Shown: piece after piece, positions 27,026 to 36,238 of the stretch
How the letters are laid out: the number at the start of each line of letters is the position of its first letter
Position numbering within the stretch: position 1 is the first letter of the stretch
Assembly: GCF_001428105.1 (NCBI RefSeq)
Contig: NZ_LMSJ01000005.1
Span: 124,001-188,000, forward strand
Source: Paenibacillus sp. Soil766
GTDB taxonomy: Bacteria > Bacillota > Bacilli > Paenibacillales > NBRC-103111
Direction of reading: 5' to 3'
DNA: 64,000 bases
Position numbers and translations under genes: made by a program
The notes under the pieces: model-generated
What the model saw: only the letters and a program-made list of their open reading frames with translations
Database searches by the model: none
Told to the model about the DNA's origin: nothing

Positions 27026-29298
27026 TAGGGATAATCAAACGTGGTAAAACCGCAGCAGTCATAACCATCCTGCTCTTGGTCGCCATTTATTTGGCAGTGA
27101 CGAATATCAAAGTAACCTTCAAAGCAACGGAAAATCGCGTTATTGTGCCGGCAGAGACGGGAAGTAGTGTTGCTGCGGTGAAGAGCGCCGCTTCTCAATT
27201 GCCAAAGGAGAGCGACTTTAAACAAGTTGCCGAAACCGATCTTCTGCGTTTAAAAATGGATGAAAAAACCGGTCATTTTGTTGTGGAAGATAAACGGAAC
27301 GCAAATATTTATCGCTCTTTTCCAAACCCGGATTCTTGGGATAAGGAGAAGATTTCCGAGACCTGGAAAAAGCATCTGGCTTCACCGTTGATGGTCCAAT
27401 ACGTCGATTTCTCGAAAAATATCCTGCAAGCGAAGGAAACAAACTTGGCAGCGGATGGAGGACGAGTCAAAGAGATCAAATCGATTCCCGGTGGATTCTC
27501 CCTGGTGTATGAACTGCCTGCGACCGGATTTACGATCCCAATCCAAGTGAGAATCGAAAACGATTATGTAGAGACGAAGATTATACGCGAAGGCGTTAAG
27601 GAAACGAGCATGGGTCTCGTCTGGGCCAGATTGTTCCCCTTCTTCGGTGCCGAATATACGGCAGCGGGGCAGGACAGTTATCTATTCATACCAGACGGCG
27701 CTGGAGCATTGGTGCGGTTCAAAGATAATCAACTGAATGTCAATAAAATATATGATGAGTCTGTATACGGTCAAGATAACACATTCGCAGGACTTAGTAA
27801 TAACCGGAACAAAATTGTGATGCCGGTATTCGGTATGAAGACGGGTTCCAAAGGTTTTGTTGCGATCGTTCACGACGGAGATGAATATGCCAATATCGTT
27901 GCAGCCCCTGCAGGGGTTCTCAGCAACTATAACTGGGTGACGACTCAAATGAATTTCCGATCGAGTTTCCTGCAGTTTACTACGAGAAATACGAATGTCC
28001 CCGATTCATGGGGGTATATCGATTACAACAGAGATGAAGTGTTCGGCAGTGACCGAATTGTGCGTTATTACCTGCTAGACAGTCAAAAGTCAGATTATGT
28101 GGGTATGGCTCAAACGTACCGGCAATATCTGATAAAAGAAAAGGGAGCGAAGCCCGTTACTGTCACTAATCCTAATATACCGATGCATGTAGACTTTATC
28201 GGGGGGGATCAAGAGGACGGCTTAGTCACCTCGCGATATCTCAATTTGACCACGACGGACGATGCCACACAAATGGTCAATACCTTGCATGAAAAAGGCA
28301 TAGCCAATATGTCCCTAACATTTAAGGGTTGGCAAAAGGGTGGCTACAGCGCCTTTGGAAACACGTTTCCCGTAGATTCCCGTATCGGCGGCGATAAAGG
28401 GATGAAAGCATTTATCGACAATGCCCACAGTTACGGAATACCGGTTTATCTGGAGGCCGAATATGCGTTGAACAACACGGGGGCATCGGGTTTCGATGAG
28501 AAATATCATGCCATCGTCAATCTGGCAGGGCGCAATCAATCGGTAAGTGCGCTATATAACAGAGAACAAACTCCTGCGGTAAGTTATAAATTTGCAGAAG
28601 AAATGGTCAAGAAAGACTTGGCACACTATAAAACCATGGGTGCGGATGGAATCGCTGTCAACATACTCGGACAAAGACTGTTCAGTGATTATAACTCGGG
28701 ATTCGGTTCGACTAGAGATGATGCTCGGGATGTTCAGGAACGAATTTTAAAAACGATCAAAGATTCGTTAGGCGGCGTAGAAGGGAAATCTGCCAATTTG
28801 TATGTCCTGCCCCAAATGAATTATATTCAATCGCTGGTGTATGATCATTCTTATGATTTATTTACCGATGAGGCGGTTCCCTTCGTTCAGATTGCTACTC
28901 ATGGGCTAGTCGCCTATTCTTCAGAATATGTGAATAACCGACAAGAGGATGTGCACGACTTTTTACGTGATATCGAATACGGTGCAGAGCCATCTTTTGT
29001 ATTCACACAAGCAGAATCGAAAAAATATGTGAATTCGTTCGGTGTTCGGTACTACAACACCTATTTTCCTTACTGGGAAACTTTCGCTGTGAATCAGTAT
29101 AAGCGATACAATGAAGCTCTTGGAAGCGTACAAGATCAATTTATTGCTAATCACAAGACGATAGCCCCCAACGTGAAGGAAACAACTTATGAGAATGGTA
29201 CTCGGATTATCGTCAATTATAATTTGGAGCCGTACCGCAGCGGCGATCTAGATGTACCAGCACAAAACTTCGTTGTGATTCGAGGAGGGGATAAATGA
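27022..29298 (+). CDS. DUF5696-type membrane-anchored protein
   Basis: 758 residues. One N-terminal membrane span (AAVITILLLVAIYLAVTNI) anchors a large extracellular part. That part has an N-terminal beta domain (~60-380) and a probable TIM barrel (VDFIGGDQEDG, GIANMSLTFKGWQKGGYSAFG, GADGIAVNILGQRLFSDYNSG). It matches my recollection of DUF5696 proteins, which accompany YIP1/NHL proteins and sugar permeases. The barrel suggests a glycoside-hydrolase-like or glycan-binding role next to the importer. It overlaps both neighbours by ATGA, so it belongs to a tightly coupled four-gene module. Catalytic activity unproven. Confidence 0.78.
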   Translation: MIGIIKRGKTAAVITILLLVAIYLAVTNIKVTFKATENRVIVPAETGSSVAAVKSAASQLPKESDFKQVAETDLLRLKMDEKTGHFVVEDKRNANIYRSFPNPDSWDKEKISETWKKHLASPLMVQYVDFSKNILQAKETNLAADGGRVKEIKSIPGGFSLVYELPATGFTIPIQVRIENDYVETKIIREGVKETSMGLVWARLFPFFGAEYTAAGQDSYLFIPDGAGALVRFKDNQLNVNKIYDESVYGQDNTFAGLSNNRNKIVMPVFGMKTGSKGFVAIVHDGDEYANIVAAPAGVLSNYNWVTTQMNFRSSFLQFTTRNTNVPDSWGYIDYNRDEVFGSDRIVRYYLLDSQKSDYVGMAQTYRQYLIKEKGAKPVTVTNPNIPMHVDFIGGDQEDGLVTSRYLNLTTTDDATQMVNTLHEKGIANMSLTFKGWQKGGYSAFGNTFPVDSRIGGDKGMKAFIDNAHSYGIPVYLEAEYALNNTGASGFDEKYHAIVNLAGRNQSVSALYNREQTPAVSYKFAEEMVKKDLAHYKTMGADGIAVNILGQRLFSDYNSGFGSTRDDARDVQERILKTIKDSLGGVEGKSANLYVLPQMNYIQSLVYDHSYDLFTDEAVPFVQIATHGLVAYSSEYVNNRQEDVHDFLRDIEYGAEPSFVFTQAESKKYVNSFGVRYYNTYFPYWETFAVNQYKRYNEALGSVQDQFIANHKTIAPNVKETTYENGTRIIVNYNLEPYRSGDLDVPAQNFVVIRGGDK

Positions 29299-30164
29299 TG
29301 AAACGAAAGTTCAGATTAAATTCATCCCTTGTCGAATATTTGGAAGGCGCGATCTTTATTGCTCCTTGGTTTATCGGCTTTCTCATTTTCATGGCGTTCC
29401 CAATCGGCTTTTCTTTATATATGAGCTTTCAAAAAGTGACGATAACGGCAACGAAAACGACAACTGAGTATATTGCTTGGACGAATTACCGGTATATTCT
29501 ATTCGAGAACGGACAATTGTTGTACAACGATCTATTACCGTTTCTCCGGCAAGCCTTGTTTATGATTCCAATTATTGTCCTATTCGCTTTGATGATTGCC
29601 ATCTTGCTAAATCAAAAGTTTGCAGGTCGAACATTTTTCCGCGCGATATTCTTTCTTCCCGTCATCTTGGCAACAGGTCAAGTTGTTGCAGAATTCCTGA
29701 CGCAAGGCGAGGGTGACTTGGGCTTTATGTCCAAGTACAACGTTTCCGGCCTCATTACTGCAAATTTATCGGCGACATGGTCCGGGCCGCTCATTAAGAT
29801 TCTCGACTCTTTTGTGTTGATTCTCTGGTATTCAGGGGTACAGATCCTGATCTTCCTCGGAGGCAGGCAGACGATTTCGAACTCGGCTTATGAAGCGGCC
29901 CGAATAGACGGTGCCGGTCCGTGGGAGACGTTTTGGAAAATTACGCTTCCAGCGATGACGCCATTTATTTTTCTTAATCTGATCTATACGGTCGTCGATT
30001 TGTTTACGTTCCCGACAAATCCGATTTTAGGAAAAGTAAGAGAAAGTGAATATGGGTCATACAGCGCATTGATCTGGATATATTTCTTAATCATCAGCTT
30101 TTTCCTGGCAATTATTTTCATCATTTTCAACAGAGTAACAAAGTCGCAAAGAGAGACGGTTTAA
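29295..30164 (+). CDS. Sugar ABC transporter permease (UgpA/MalF type)
   Basis: 289 residues with about six spans and an EAA loop YEAARIDGAGPWETFWKITLP. GAGGAGGGG precedes two adjacent ATGs (29295, 29298); the first overlaps the previous stop as ATGA. It pairs with the next permease to form a second importer in this window. No ATPase is adjacent, so a shared MsmX-like ATPase is likely. No solute-binding gene adjoins it directly; the lipoproteins at 34703 or 52784 are candidates. Confidence 0.92.
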   Translation: MMKRKFRLNSSLVEYLEGAIFIAPWFIGFLIFMAFPIGFSLYMSFQKVTITATKTTTEYIAWTNYRYILFENGQLLYNDLLPFLRQALFMIPIIVLFALMIAILLNQKFAGRTFFRAIFFLPVILATGQVVAEFLTQGEGDLGFMSKYNVSGLITANLSATWSGPLIKILDSFVLILWYSGVQILIFLGGRQTISNSAYEAARIDGAGPWETFWKITLPAMTPFIFLNLIYTVVDLFTFPTNPILGKVRESEYGSYSALIWIYFLIISFFLAIIFIIFNRVTKSQRETV

Positions 30165-30199
30165 CATGTAACCCAAAAAAATTAGGCTGGGGTGAGGCT

Positions 30200-31156
30200 A
30201 TGATCGGATTAAAAATCAAGAAAGAACAATCACAATCATTTCTGCTTTGGTTAAATAAAGCTCGCTACACGATCATTGGCAGAGAAGCGGATAAAGGATT
30301 GCTGTTTAAATTTTTTATCTATTTGATCTTGCTGAATACGGCTTATATTTATCTTAAGCCTATCCTGCACATGATCACCACGATGGTCAAAGACGCGGAT
30401 GATCTATTGGATCCTTCTGTTAACTGGTTTCCGCGGACACTTTATCTTGGAAATCTTCAGGAAGCTTGGGATTGGTTGAAATATCCTAAAGCTTTCAGCA
30501 TCAGCTTGACGCTTTCTCTATCTGTGGCCATCTTGCAAACGTTGTCCTGCGCGGTGACCGGATATGCCTTCGCAAGATTGAAAGTCCCTTTTAAGGGATT
30601 GATGTTTTTCCTATTATTGCTGACATTTATTGTGCCGATGCAAGTAACTATCCTACCGAACATCATTTATGCGAGAGAATTGGGGCTTCTCAATACGATT
30701 TACCCCATTATTGTTCCTGCGTTTTTCGGTCTTGGCTTAAAAGGAGCGCTATTTGTCATTATTTATCGTCAATTTTTCTCGACACAACCGAAGGAATTGG
30801 AGGAAGCAGCAAGAATTGACGGCGCCAATGTGTTTAAGATCTTTTATAAGGTCATGATGCCGCTCGCCAAGCCTGCCATTCTGGTTGTATTTCTATTTTC
30901 CTTTGTTTGGACCTGGAATGATTTCTATTTACCGAGCATGTATTTGTCAGATATCGAAACCGCGCCGCTGTCCATTGGTATTTCACGCATAGCCTCAGCA
31001 CTCCGGCAGCAAGCCGAACAATACGGGCCTTCCGTTAATGATGAAGCGATTCGAATGGCTACCACATTCATGATGATCATTCCGCCGATGCTTCTGTATA
31101 CGTTCACGCAGCGCTGGTTCGTTGAAGGCGTAGAAAGAACTGGATTAGTGGAATAA
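30200..31156 (+). CDS. Sugar ABC transporter permease (MalG/UgpE type)
   Basis: 318 residues, about six spans, with EAA loop LEEAARIDGANVFKIFYKVMMP. It has a longer than usual N-terminal cytoplasmic segment (~35 residues) before the first span, which is LLFKFFIYLILLNTAYIYL. GGGGTGAGG precedes the ATG by about 3-4 bp. It lies 35 bp after its partner and 28 bp before the first of the paralogous lipoproteins, so those lipoproteins may be transcribed with this transporter. Confidence 0.92.
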   Translation: MIGLKIKKEQSQSFLLWLNKARYTIIGREADKGLLFKFFIYLILLNTAYIYLKPILHMITTMVKDADDLLDPSVNWFPRTLYLGNLQEAWDWLKYPKAFSISLTLSLSVAILQTLSCAVTGYAFARLKVPFKGLMFFLLLLTFIVPMQVTILPNIIYARELGLLNTIYPIIVPAFFGLGLKGALFVIIYRQFFSTQPKELEEAARIDGANVFKIFYKVMMPLAKPAILVVFLFSFVWTWNDFYLPSMYLSDIETAPLSIGISRIASALRQQAEQYGPSVNDEAIRMATTFMMIIPPMLLYTFTQRWFVEGVERTGLVE

Positions 31157-31184
31157 GGCCATGTGGAAATGGAGGAGAATGGTA

Positions 31185-31883
31185 ATGAAACGGTTACTTG
31201 CACTTTGTATCACTACCGGAGTTATAGTTTCTTTGATGGCATGTTCATCAACAGAGACGGTAACTGCGCCAACAAATGCCAAAAAACTGCTTTATGTTAA
31301 AAAGAACGAAGGCACTAACGATCCTGTTATCATGAGTCATTTGAAGAAACTGGGCTATCAAGTTATGGATACAACAGACAGCGTCTTTAAAGTGGAAGCA
31401 GCGAAAGGCTATGGCGTGGTATTTATCAGCGATACGGTCAACTCCTCGAAGTTAGATGCTCAGTTGAAGACTTCCACTGTACCTGTTGTCTATGCCAAAA
31501 CACAGTCGGTTAGCGTCGCTGGCATGACGGGAATTCTGGATTATGGACAACTGAATGATGTGAAAACCATACAAATGAAAGACAGTAAACATCCACTTGC
31601 AGCCGGATTGAAGGATCAGGTAACGGTTTATAACAACACGGGTAATATGGGGTATGCGATTCCAGGCAAAGAAGCGGTCATTATAGCGACGGCTCAAAGC
31701 GACGATAAGAAAGCTGTCATTTTCGGCTATGAAAAGGGAACGAAAAACATGAATAATGAGCTTATTCCGGCTCGTCAGGTGTTTTTCTACTTGCCTTCCG
31801 GGCAAGAAATGAATCAGACGGATGACGGATGGAAGCTTTTTGATGCGTCGATCCAATGGGCTGCACAAAATGGTAAAAAGTAA
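31185..31883 (+). CDS. Exported lipoprotein with the 'VNS' domain, copy 1
   Basis: 232 residues: signal peptide with lipobox LMAC, a short linker, then one ~195-residue domain. It is one of five paralogues in this window sharing, in order, a LxVxK/GR strand, LKxLGY/F, (F/Y)xSxTVNS, P-V-Y, KDSKH.LA.GL, ARQVFFY and a terminal DDGWKLFD...W. The fold looks like a small Rossmann/GATase (ThuA-like) domain, because that C-terminal motif and the DSKHP segment recall trehalose-utilisation-type proteins; this is inference. Here the common VGRESGGD segment is altered to VKKNEGTND. GGAGGAGAA precedes ATG 31185; the GTG-rich upstream extension to 31161 is not used. Confidence 0.8.
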   Translation: MKRLLALCITTGVIVSLMACSSTETVTAPTNAKKLLYVKKNEGTNDPVIMSHLKKLGYQVMDTTDSVFKVEAAKGYGVVFISDTVNSSKLDAQLKTSTVPVVYAKTQSVSVAGMTGILDYGQLNDVKTIQMKDSKHPLAAGLKDQVTVYNNTGNMGYAIPGKEAVIIATAQSDDKKAVIFGYEKGTKNMNNELIPARQVFFYLPSGQEMNQTDDGWKLFDASIQWAAQNGKK

Positions 31884-31924
31884 TAAAAGCTTTTACTACT
31901 ATTTGAGTAAAGGGGATTTGATTC

Positions 31925-32662
31925 ATGAAACGTATACTGAACATGATGACCGTTTTACTGCTGTTTACGGTGCTGATGGCTTGTACAGCTGCACCGGTCC
32001 AATTGGATGGCGTGACCAATCAACCTACAGCTCAGAGCAAGACACAAAGTAATGGAAAAAAAGTTCTTTTTGTCGGAAGAGACAGCGGTGGGGATGCCAT
32101 TGTGACCAAACGACTAAAAGAAATACATGGGTATGAAGTCACAACAATCGCAGACAAAGAAGTAAGTCCCGAGAAAGCAAAGGGGTTTACGCTAATTTAT
32201 GTAAGCGAATCCGTCAATTCCGGTAAAATTCGAGATAATTTCTTAAAATCTGGGGTACCCGTTATCTATGCCGAGCCGCAATCTACCTCGGATACAGGGA
32301 TGACGGTTACCGAGGGATACGGGAAATTGGATGCAGGGAACGTGGCAAAAACGATTCAAATGAAAGACAGTAAGCATCAGCTTGCAGCTGGGCTGCAGAA
32401 CCTGGTAGATGTCTATAAAGCCAATGGGAAAATGGGCTACGCTACCCCAGGTGCCGAAGCTATCGTTGTGGCTACGGTTCCGAATGATGAGGAAAAAGCA
32501 ACTATTTTCGCTTATGAGAAGGGCGTGAAAAACGCAAAGGGTGATCCTGTACTCGTACGCGAAGTGTTTTTCTATTTGTTCAATGGTGAAGAGATAAACC
32601 AAACCGACGATGGCTGGAAGCTCTTTGATGCTGCAATTAAATGGGCAGCAGGTAATAAGTAG
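31925..32662 (+). CDS. Exported lipoprotein with the 'VNS' domain, copy 2
   Basis: 245 residues with lipobox LMAC and the same domain as copy 1: KKVLFVGRDSGGD, YVSESVNSGK, PVIYAEPQ, KDSKHQLAAGL, REVFFYLF and DDGWKLFDAAIKWA. It lacks transmembrane segments beyond the signal peptide. It lies 41 bp after copy 1 and 25 bp before copy 3, in the same direction. Function unknown; probably exposed on the outer face of the membrane. Confidence 0.82.
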   Translation: MKRILNMMTVLLLFTVLMACTAAPVQLDGVTNQPTAQSKTQSNGKKVLFVGRDSGGDAIVTKRLKEIHGYEVTTIADKEVSPEKAKGFTLIYVSESVNSGKIRDNFLKSGVPVIYAEPQSTSDTGMTVTEGYGKLDAGNVAKTIQMKDSKHQLAAGLQNLVDVYKANGKMGYATPGAEAIVVATVPNDEEKATIFAYEKGVKNAKGDPVLVREVFFYLFNGEEINQTDDGWKLFDAAIKWAAGNK

Positions 32663-32687
32663 CTTTTACTGCTAGGGAGATGATTTC

Positions 32688-33416
32688 ATGAAGCGATTAT
32701 TGAGCCTGCTCATTATTACCTTAACCCTGATTCTCGCTACTGCATGCACAGCAACAACACAGGTAAATCCTGAGGCGAGTCAAGGGGGGAATGCTCCAGA
32801 GCTGTCCGGAAAAGTCAAGAAAGCACTCTTTGTAGGCAGGGAGAGCGGTGGTGATGGCATTTCAATTAAGCATCTGAAAACACTTGGATTCGAGGTCTCA
32901 GTGATGACAGATAAAGAACTTACCGCCGCCGAAGCATTGAAATATTCTTTGGTATTTGTCAGCTCTACGGTAAACTCCGGCCGAGTTAGCAACAAATTGA
33001 TTGCTTCTCCGATCCCCGTCATTTATGCCGAATCTCAAAATATAGGTGATGTGGCTTTGTCGGGTAAAGAAACGGATACGGATAACGGTGATTTCACCGG
33101 GAAGACGATAACAATCCAAAACTCTGGACATCCGATGGCAGCTGGGTTAAAAGGCAATGTGGACATCTATAATCTAGACGGGAAGATCGGTTTTGTTGTG
33201 CCAAGCAAGGAAGCTGTTATTATTGCTTCAGCTCCTGATGATGACCAAAGAGCCGTTATTTGCGCGTTTGAGAAAGGTATGAAAAACTTGAATAACGAGC
33301 CTGTACCGGCACGCCAAGTATACCTTTATTTGGTAAGTGGAGAAGAAATAAACCAAACCGACGAGGGATGGAAGCTCTTCGATGCCGCCGTAAAATGGGC
33401 GATCGGCAGCAAGTGA
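32688..33416 (+). CDS. Exported lipoprotein with the 'VNS' domain, copy 3
   Basis: 242 residues, lipobox ATAC. The domain shows KALFVGRESGGD, FVSSTVNSGR, PVIYAESQ, NSGHPMAAGL (Asn for the usual Asp of DSKH), ARQVYLYLV and DEGWKLFDAAVKWA. It closes the run of three plain copies and is followed by a terminator. Copies 1-3 form subgroup A, more alike to each other than to the two later copies. Confidence 0.82.
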   Translation: MKRLLSLLIITLTLILATACTATTQVNPEASQGGNAPELSGKVKKALFVGRESGGDGISIKHLKTLGFEVSVMTDKELTAAEALKYSLVFVSSTVNSGRVSNKLIASPIPVIYAESQNIGDVALSGKETDTDNGDFTGKTITIQNSGHPMAAGLKGNVDIYNLDGKIGFVVPSKEAVIIASAPDDDQRAVICAFEKGMKNLNNEPVPARQVYLYLVSGEEINQTDEGWKLFDAAVKWAIGSK

Positions 33417-33443
33417 TCCTTCATTTATTAAGATAAATTGATT

Positions 33444-33480
33444 AGGCCACTCCGCTTTGGAGGGCCTATTTTTGTTTTTA
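33444..33480 (+). terminator. Rho-independent terminator after VNS copy 3
   Basis: Arms AGGCC-A-CTCC and GGAG-GGCCT surround a CGCTTT-like loop and are followed by TATTTTTGTTTTT. It ends the long 10.9-33.4 kb transcription run and separates it from the CCTATAA-repeat promoter P2. Confidence 0.85.
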
Positions 33481-33504
33481 ACAAACGGAAAGATGCAACA
33501 AACA

Positions 33505-33556
33505 ACCTATAAAATAGAACTCCTCCCCTAATGTAAGCGCATTTAATTCGTAATAA
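33505..33556 (+). promoter_or_regulatory. CCTATAA-repeat promoter P2 (upstream of VNS copy 4)
   Basis: ACCTATAA at 33505 and CCCTAATG at 33526 (21-bp period), then TAATAA at 33551, 25 bp after the second repeat starts, as the -10. The distal half-site is preceded by AACA as in P4 and P7. About 70 bp of leader precede the gene. Confidence 0.72.
33532..33545 (+). promoter_or_regulatory. cre-like box in promoter P2
   Basis: TGTAAGCGCATTTA has a perfect left arm and core of the CcpA (catabolite control) site but a weak right arm. It lies between the second activator repeat and the -10, where bound CcpA would block transcription. Confidence 0.4.
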
Positions 33557-33626
33557 AGTAAAGATATAAAGGAGTGCCAAGCGTGTCCGATGGGAATTAA
33601 TCAACAATTGAGGGGGAATAAGTTTA

Positions 33627-34646
33627 ATGAAACGTTTTCTCGTACTGTTTATTATCGCTTTGATGACGATAACCGTGATCGCCTGCTCTTCATCGGAAAC
33701 AAAACCGGAGACGAGTGTCTCGCCTAAAGTCACCGAATCCGCAGCACCTGTTGTATCGCCAGCACCTACGGTGTCAGTATCGCCAACGGAATCTTCAACG
33801 GCTTCACCGTCACCTGCCCCAAGTGCTTCTACAGTTGTTTCTGCAACGGCTGCACCTACGGCATCTTCAACAGCTACTGTGACTCCTGCATCAACAGATT
33901 CAACCAAAGCTTCTGCAACGACTGTACCTAAGGATTCTCCCAAGGCTATCGTGTCATCAGAACCGGCTGCTGCAACGCCTGAAGCAAAACCCGAACCAAC
34001 ACCTCAACCTGACATTTCACCTAAAGGTAAAAAAGTGCTCTTTGTTGGACGGGAACAAGTTCCTGTTCCAGCGGAAGATGTTGTGATGGCTGATCGTTTG
34101 AAGGGCATGGGCTTCGTTGTTACGAGGCTTGGCGATAAAGATTTCACTGTGGATGAAACTAAAGGGTATGATTTGCTCTATTTCAGTCAAACCGTAAACT
34201 CAAAGTTCCTGAAAGATGGCGTCATGAAAGATGTGGCGATTCCTACCGTCTATGTGAAAAGCCACGGTATGTTTTATCTAGGCTTATCCTCGCTTGAGGA
34301 AGGAGCCACGGTTAAAAAAATTAAATCGATCGAAATCGTAGACAGCAAGCATAAGATAGCTGGCGGATTATCAGGCACCATTGATGTGTATAAAGAAGCC
34401 GATACCGGTTATGGTGTTAGTTATGGTGTTGTTGGCAAAGAAGCGAAAGTGATTGCAACAATCCCAGGAGATTCGTCGAAGGCTGCACTTTTTTATTACG
34501 ATAAAGGTTCCAAAGCTGATAATGGATATACGGTTAAAGCGAGGTTATCCTTCTACTATTGGAGCAACGGTATGCAAGATAAATCCACGGATGAGGGCTG
34601 GAAGCTATGGGATAATATCGTCCTATGGACTTTGCAAAACGGCTAA
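33627..34646 (+). CDS. Exported lipoprotein with Ser/Thr/Pro-rich linker and 'VNS' domain, copy 4
   Basis: 339 residues. Lipobox VIAC, then ~110 residues made almost wholly of Ala, Ser, Thr, Pro and Val (residues 22-130), as in cell-wall-spanning linkers, then a VNS domain (KKVLFVGREQVP, YFSQTVNSK, PTVYVKSHGM, IVDSKHKIAGGL, DEGWKLWDNIVLW). Together with copy 5 it forms subgroup B, marked by an inserted VPVPAED loop and by MKDVAIPT and GMFYLGLSS. GAGGGGG lies ~10 bp before ATG. The linker suggests the domain is held out through the peptidoglycan. First gene after promoter P2 and followed within 60 bp by a solute-binding lipoprotein. Confidence 0.83.
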   Translation: MKRFLVLFIIALMTITVIACSSSETKPETSVSPKVTESAAPVVSPAPTVSVSPTESSTASPSPAPSASTVVSATAAPTASSTATVTPASTDSTKASATTVPKDSPKAIVSSEPAAATPEAKPEPTPQPDISPKGKKVLFVGREQVPVPAEDVVMADRLKGMGFVVTRLGDKDFTVDETKGYDLLYFSQTVNSKFLKDGVMKDVAIPTVYVKSHGMFYLGLSSLEEGATVKKIKSIEIVDSKHKIAGGLSGTIDVYKEADTGYGVSYGVVGKEAKVIATIPGDSSKAALFYYDKGSKADNGYTVKARLSFYYWSNGMQDKSTDEGWKLWDNIVLWTLQNG

Positions 34647-34702
34647 TGCATATAAAAGCATTCAGATTGGGCAATTATTCTTCGAAGGAGTTGCTTAAAC
34701 CC

Positions 34703-36046
34703 ATGAAAAAATATGCAAAGAACACCTTTGTAATCGTATCCTTGTTCACACTTTTGACTGGCTGTGAAAGCAGTCTAGATTCAGGTACTGCCGCTACTGC
34801 GAACAAACCAGTGGATTCAAGTCCAGAAAATGAATTGTTTATTTACACGGTCTGGCCTTCCTTCTATGCAAAAGAGGAAAATTTCGACAAACAGATCGGT
34901 CAATTTCTGAAAAAGAAGTTTCCAGATTTGACGATTAAGCATGTGCATTGGGATAATCCAGGCAGACAATATCAGGACTTGATTGCGGCGGGCACCATAC
35001 CGGACATTATCCTCGACAATACCCGAATGAATGCACAAAGATACATTATTGATAATGACCTTCAGTATGACATCAGCGATTTAGTCAAGAAATACAACTT
35101 TGATACCAACCAATTGAATCCAGCCCATATGGCTCAGATGAGAAATATGACACCCGATGGGAAACTCTATGGTCTACCGTTCAACAATAATGATTTTGTG
35201 CTCTTTTATAATAAGGACATTTTCGACAAATTCGGCGTCGACTATCCGAAGGATGGTATGACTTATGATGAAGCTTATGAAATGGCTAAAAGGCTAACCC
35301 GTGTGGAGGGTGAAATCACGTATAAAGGATTTTCTCAAAACCCAGGTCATTACATGAACTACAATCAGCTTTCACTTTCGCCGCTTAGTCTAGCGGAAGA
35401 CAAGGCGAGTTTGAACACACCGGAATGGAAAAAGGTTGTTGACAACTTAAGACGTTTCTATGATATTCCAGCCAATCAATTTGACACCGTCGAAACTTTC
35501 GCAACGAAAGGGAATATCGCTATGGCTGTGGCGACAGTGGACCATATCGTTTCATTTCATGAGCAAAACAAAAATTTGAACTTCGACGTTGTTTCGGTAC
35601 CTTCTTTTAGTGATGTTCCGGATACGAGGTATCAACCGAACCTTTACGGTATGTATATCTCGAAACAATCCACCAAAAAGGATAAAGCTTTTCAAGTAAT
35701 GGCTGCTATTCTTTCTGAAGAGCATCAAGTCGACTTGGCAAAAGAAGGTGTCATTGTACCGCTCGAAACCAAAGCCGTCCAGGAAGCATTCGGACAAAAC
35801 TTGGCGCAAATGAAAGGGAAGAACACGAAAGCTATTTTCCACGGCAAAACAGCTATGCCGCCTGCGGCGCGTGCAACAGGCCTAACTTATATCGATGTCC
35901 CGATGCAAAATGTGTTCGGTCCTTTGATTTTTAAAGAGTCCAAGGATTCGGTTACGGCACTGCGCATGATCGAAGAACAATCGACCAAAGCTATTGAAAC
36001 GAAAAAGGCTGAAAAATCTGCTGTTGATAATGCTGCTAAGAAATAA
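34703..36046 (+). CDS. Extracellular solute-binding lipoprotein (family 1), copy A
   Basis: 447 residues, lipobox LTGC after a short signal peptide, followed by a complete family 1 solute-binding fold (ENELFIYTVWPSFYAKE, WDNPGRQYQDLIAAGTIPDI, DFVLFYNKDIFDKFGVDYP, KQSTKKDKAFQVMAAILSEE). It should capture a sugar for one of the two importers, most likely the 29295/30200 permeases, which lack an adjacent receptor. ATG 34703 is chosen; the upstream extension overlaps copy 4 and GAAGGAG sits 12 bp before 34703. It is a close paralogue of the gene at 52784. Ligand unknown. Confidence 0.9.
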   Translation: MKKYAKNTFVIVSLFTLLTGCESSLDSGTAATANKPVDSSPENELFIYTVWPSFYAKEENFDKQIGQFLKKKFPDLTIKHVHWDNPGRQYQDLIAAGTIPDIILDNTRMNAQRYIIDNDLQYDISDLVKKYNFDTNQLNPAHMAQMRNMTPDGKLYGLPFNNNDFVLFYNKDIFDKFGVDYPKDGMTYDEAYEMAKRLTRVEGEITYKGFSQNPGHYMNYNQLSLSPLSLAEDKASLNTPEWKKVVDNLRRFYDIPANQFDTVETFATKGNIAMAVATVDHIVSFHEQNKNLNFDVVSVPSFSDVPDTRYQPNLYGMYISKQSTKKDKAFQVMAAILSEEHQVDLAKEGVIVPLETKAVQEAFGQNLAQMKGKNTKAIFHGKTAMPPAARATGLTYIDVPMQNVFGPLIFKESKDSVTALRMIEEQSTKAIETKKAEKSAVDNAAKK

Positions 36047-36060
36047 TCAGCCTCTTAAAG

Positions 36061-36112
36061 ACCTATAAACATGAGTAAAAGCCCCTATAATAGATTCGTA
36101 AATTCATATTAA
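36061..36112 (+). promoter_or_regulatory. CCTATAA-repeat promoter P3 (upstream of SLH-VNS gene)
   Basis: The cleanest example: ACCTATAA at 36061 and CCCTATAA at 36083, exactly 22 bp apart, with TATTAA at 36107 (24 bp after the second repeat starts). It begins 15 bp after the previous stop codon. Confidence 0.75.
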
Positions 36113-36238
36113 GGTAGGGATAGTGATTGAATGTCATTAAAAGGGAGGTGTAACTGTTTTCGCCGATTAGTTCATCCTGGTACTTACTAACTGACATATG
36201 CTTGTTTCTTTGAGAATCTAACATTAAAGGAGATCTCT

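Noticed and set aside
33428-33943. 171-residue reverse-strand open frame rich in Val, Ala and Gly
   Set aside because: It is the mirror of the Ser/Thr/Pro linker of VNS copy 4 and crosses a terminator and promoter; its low complexity follows from the linker codons.
33740-34010. Repetitive Ser/Thr/Pro codon stretch as a DNA repeat or recombination site
   Set aside because: The repetition is at the protein level, without a regular DNA unit; it is best read as a wall-spanning linker.
36121-36238. Possible riboswitch in the leader of the SLH-VNS gene
   Set aside because: No conserved aptamer elements or terminator hairpin were visible; the length is explained by the P3 leader.
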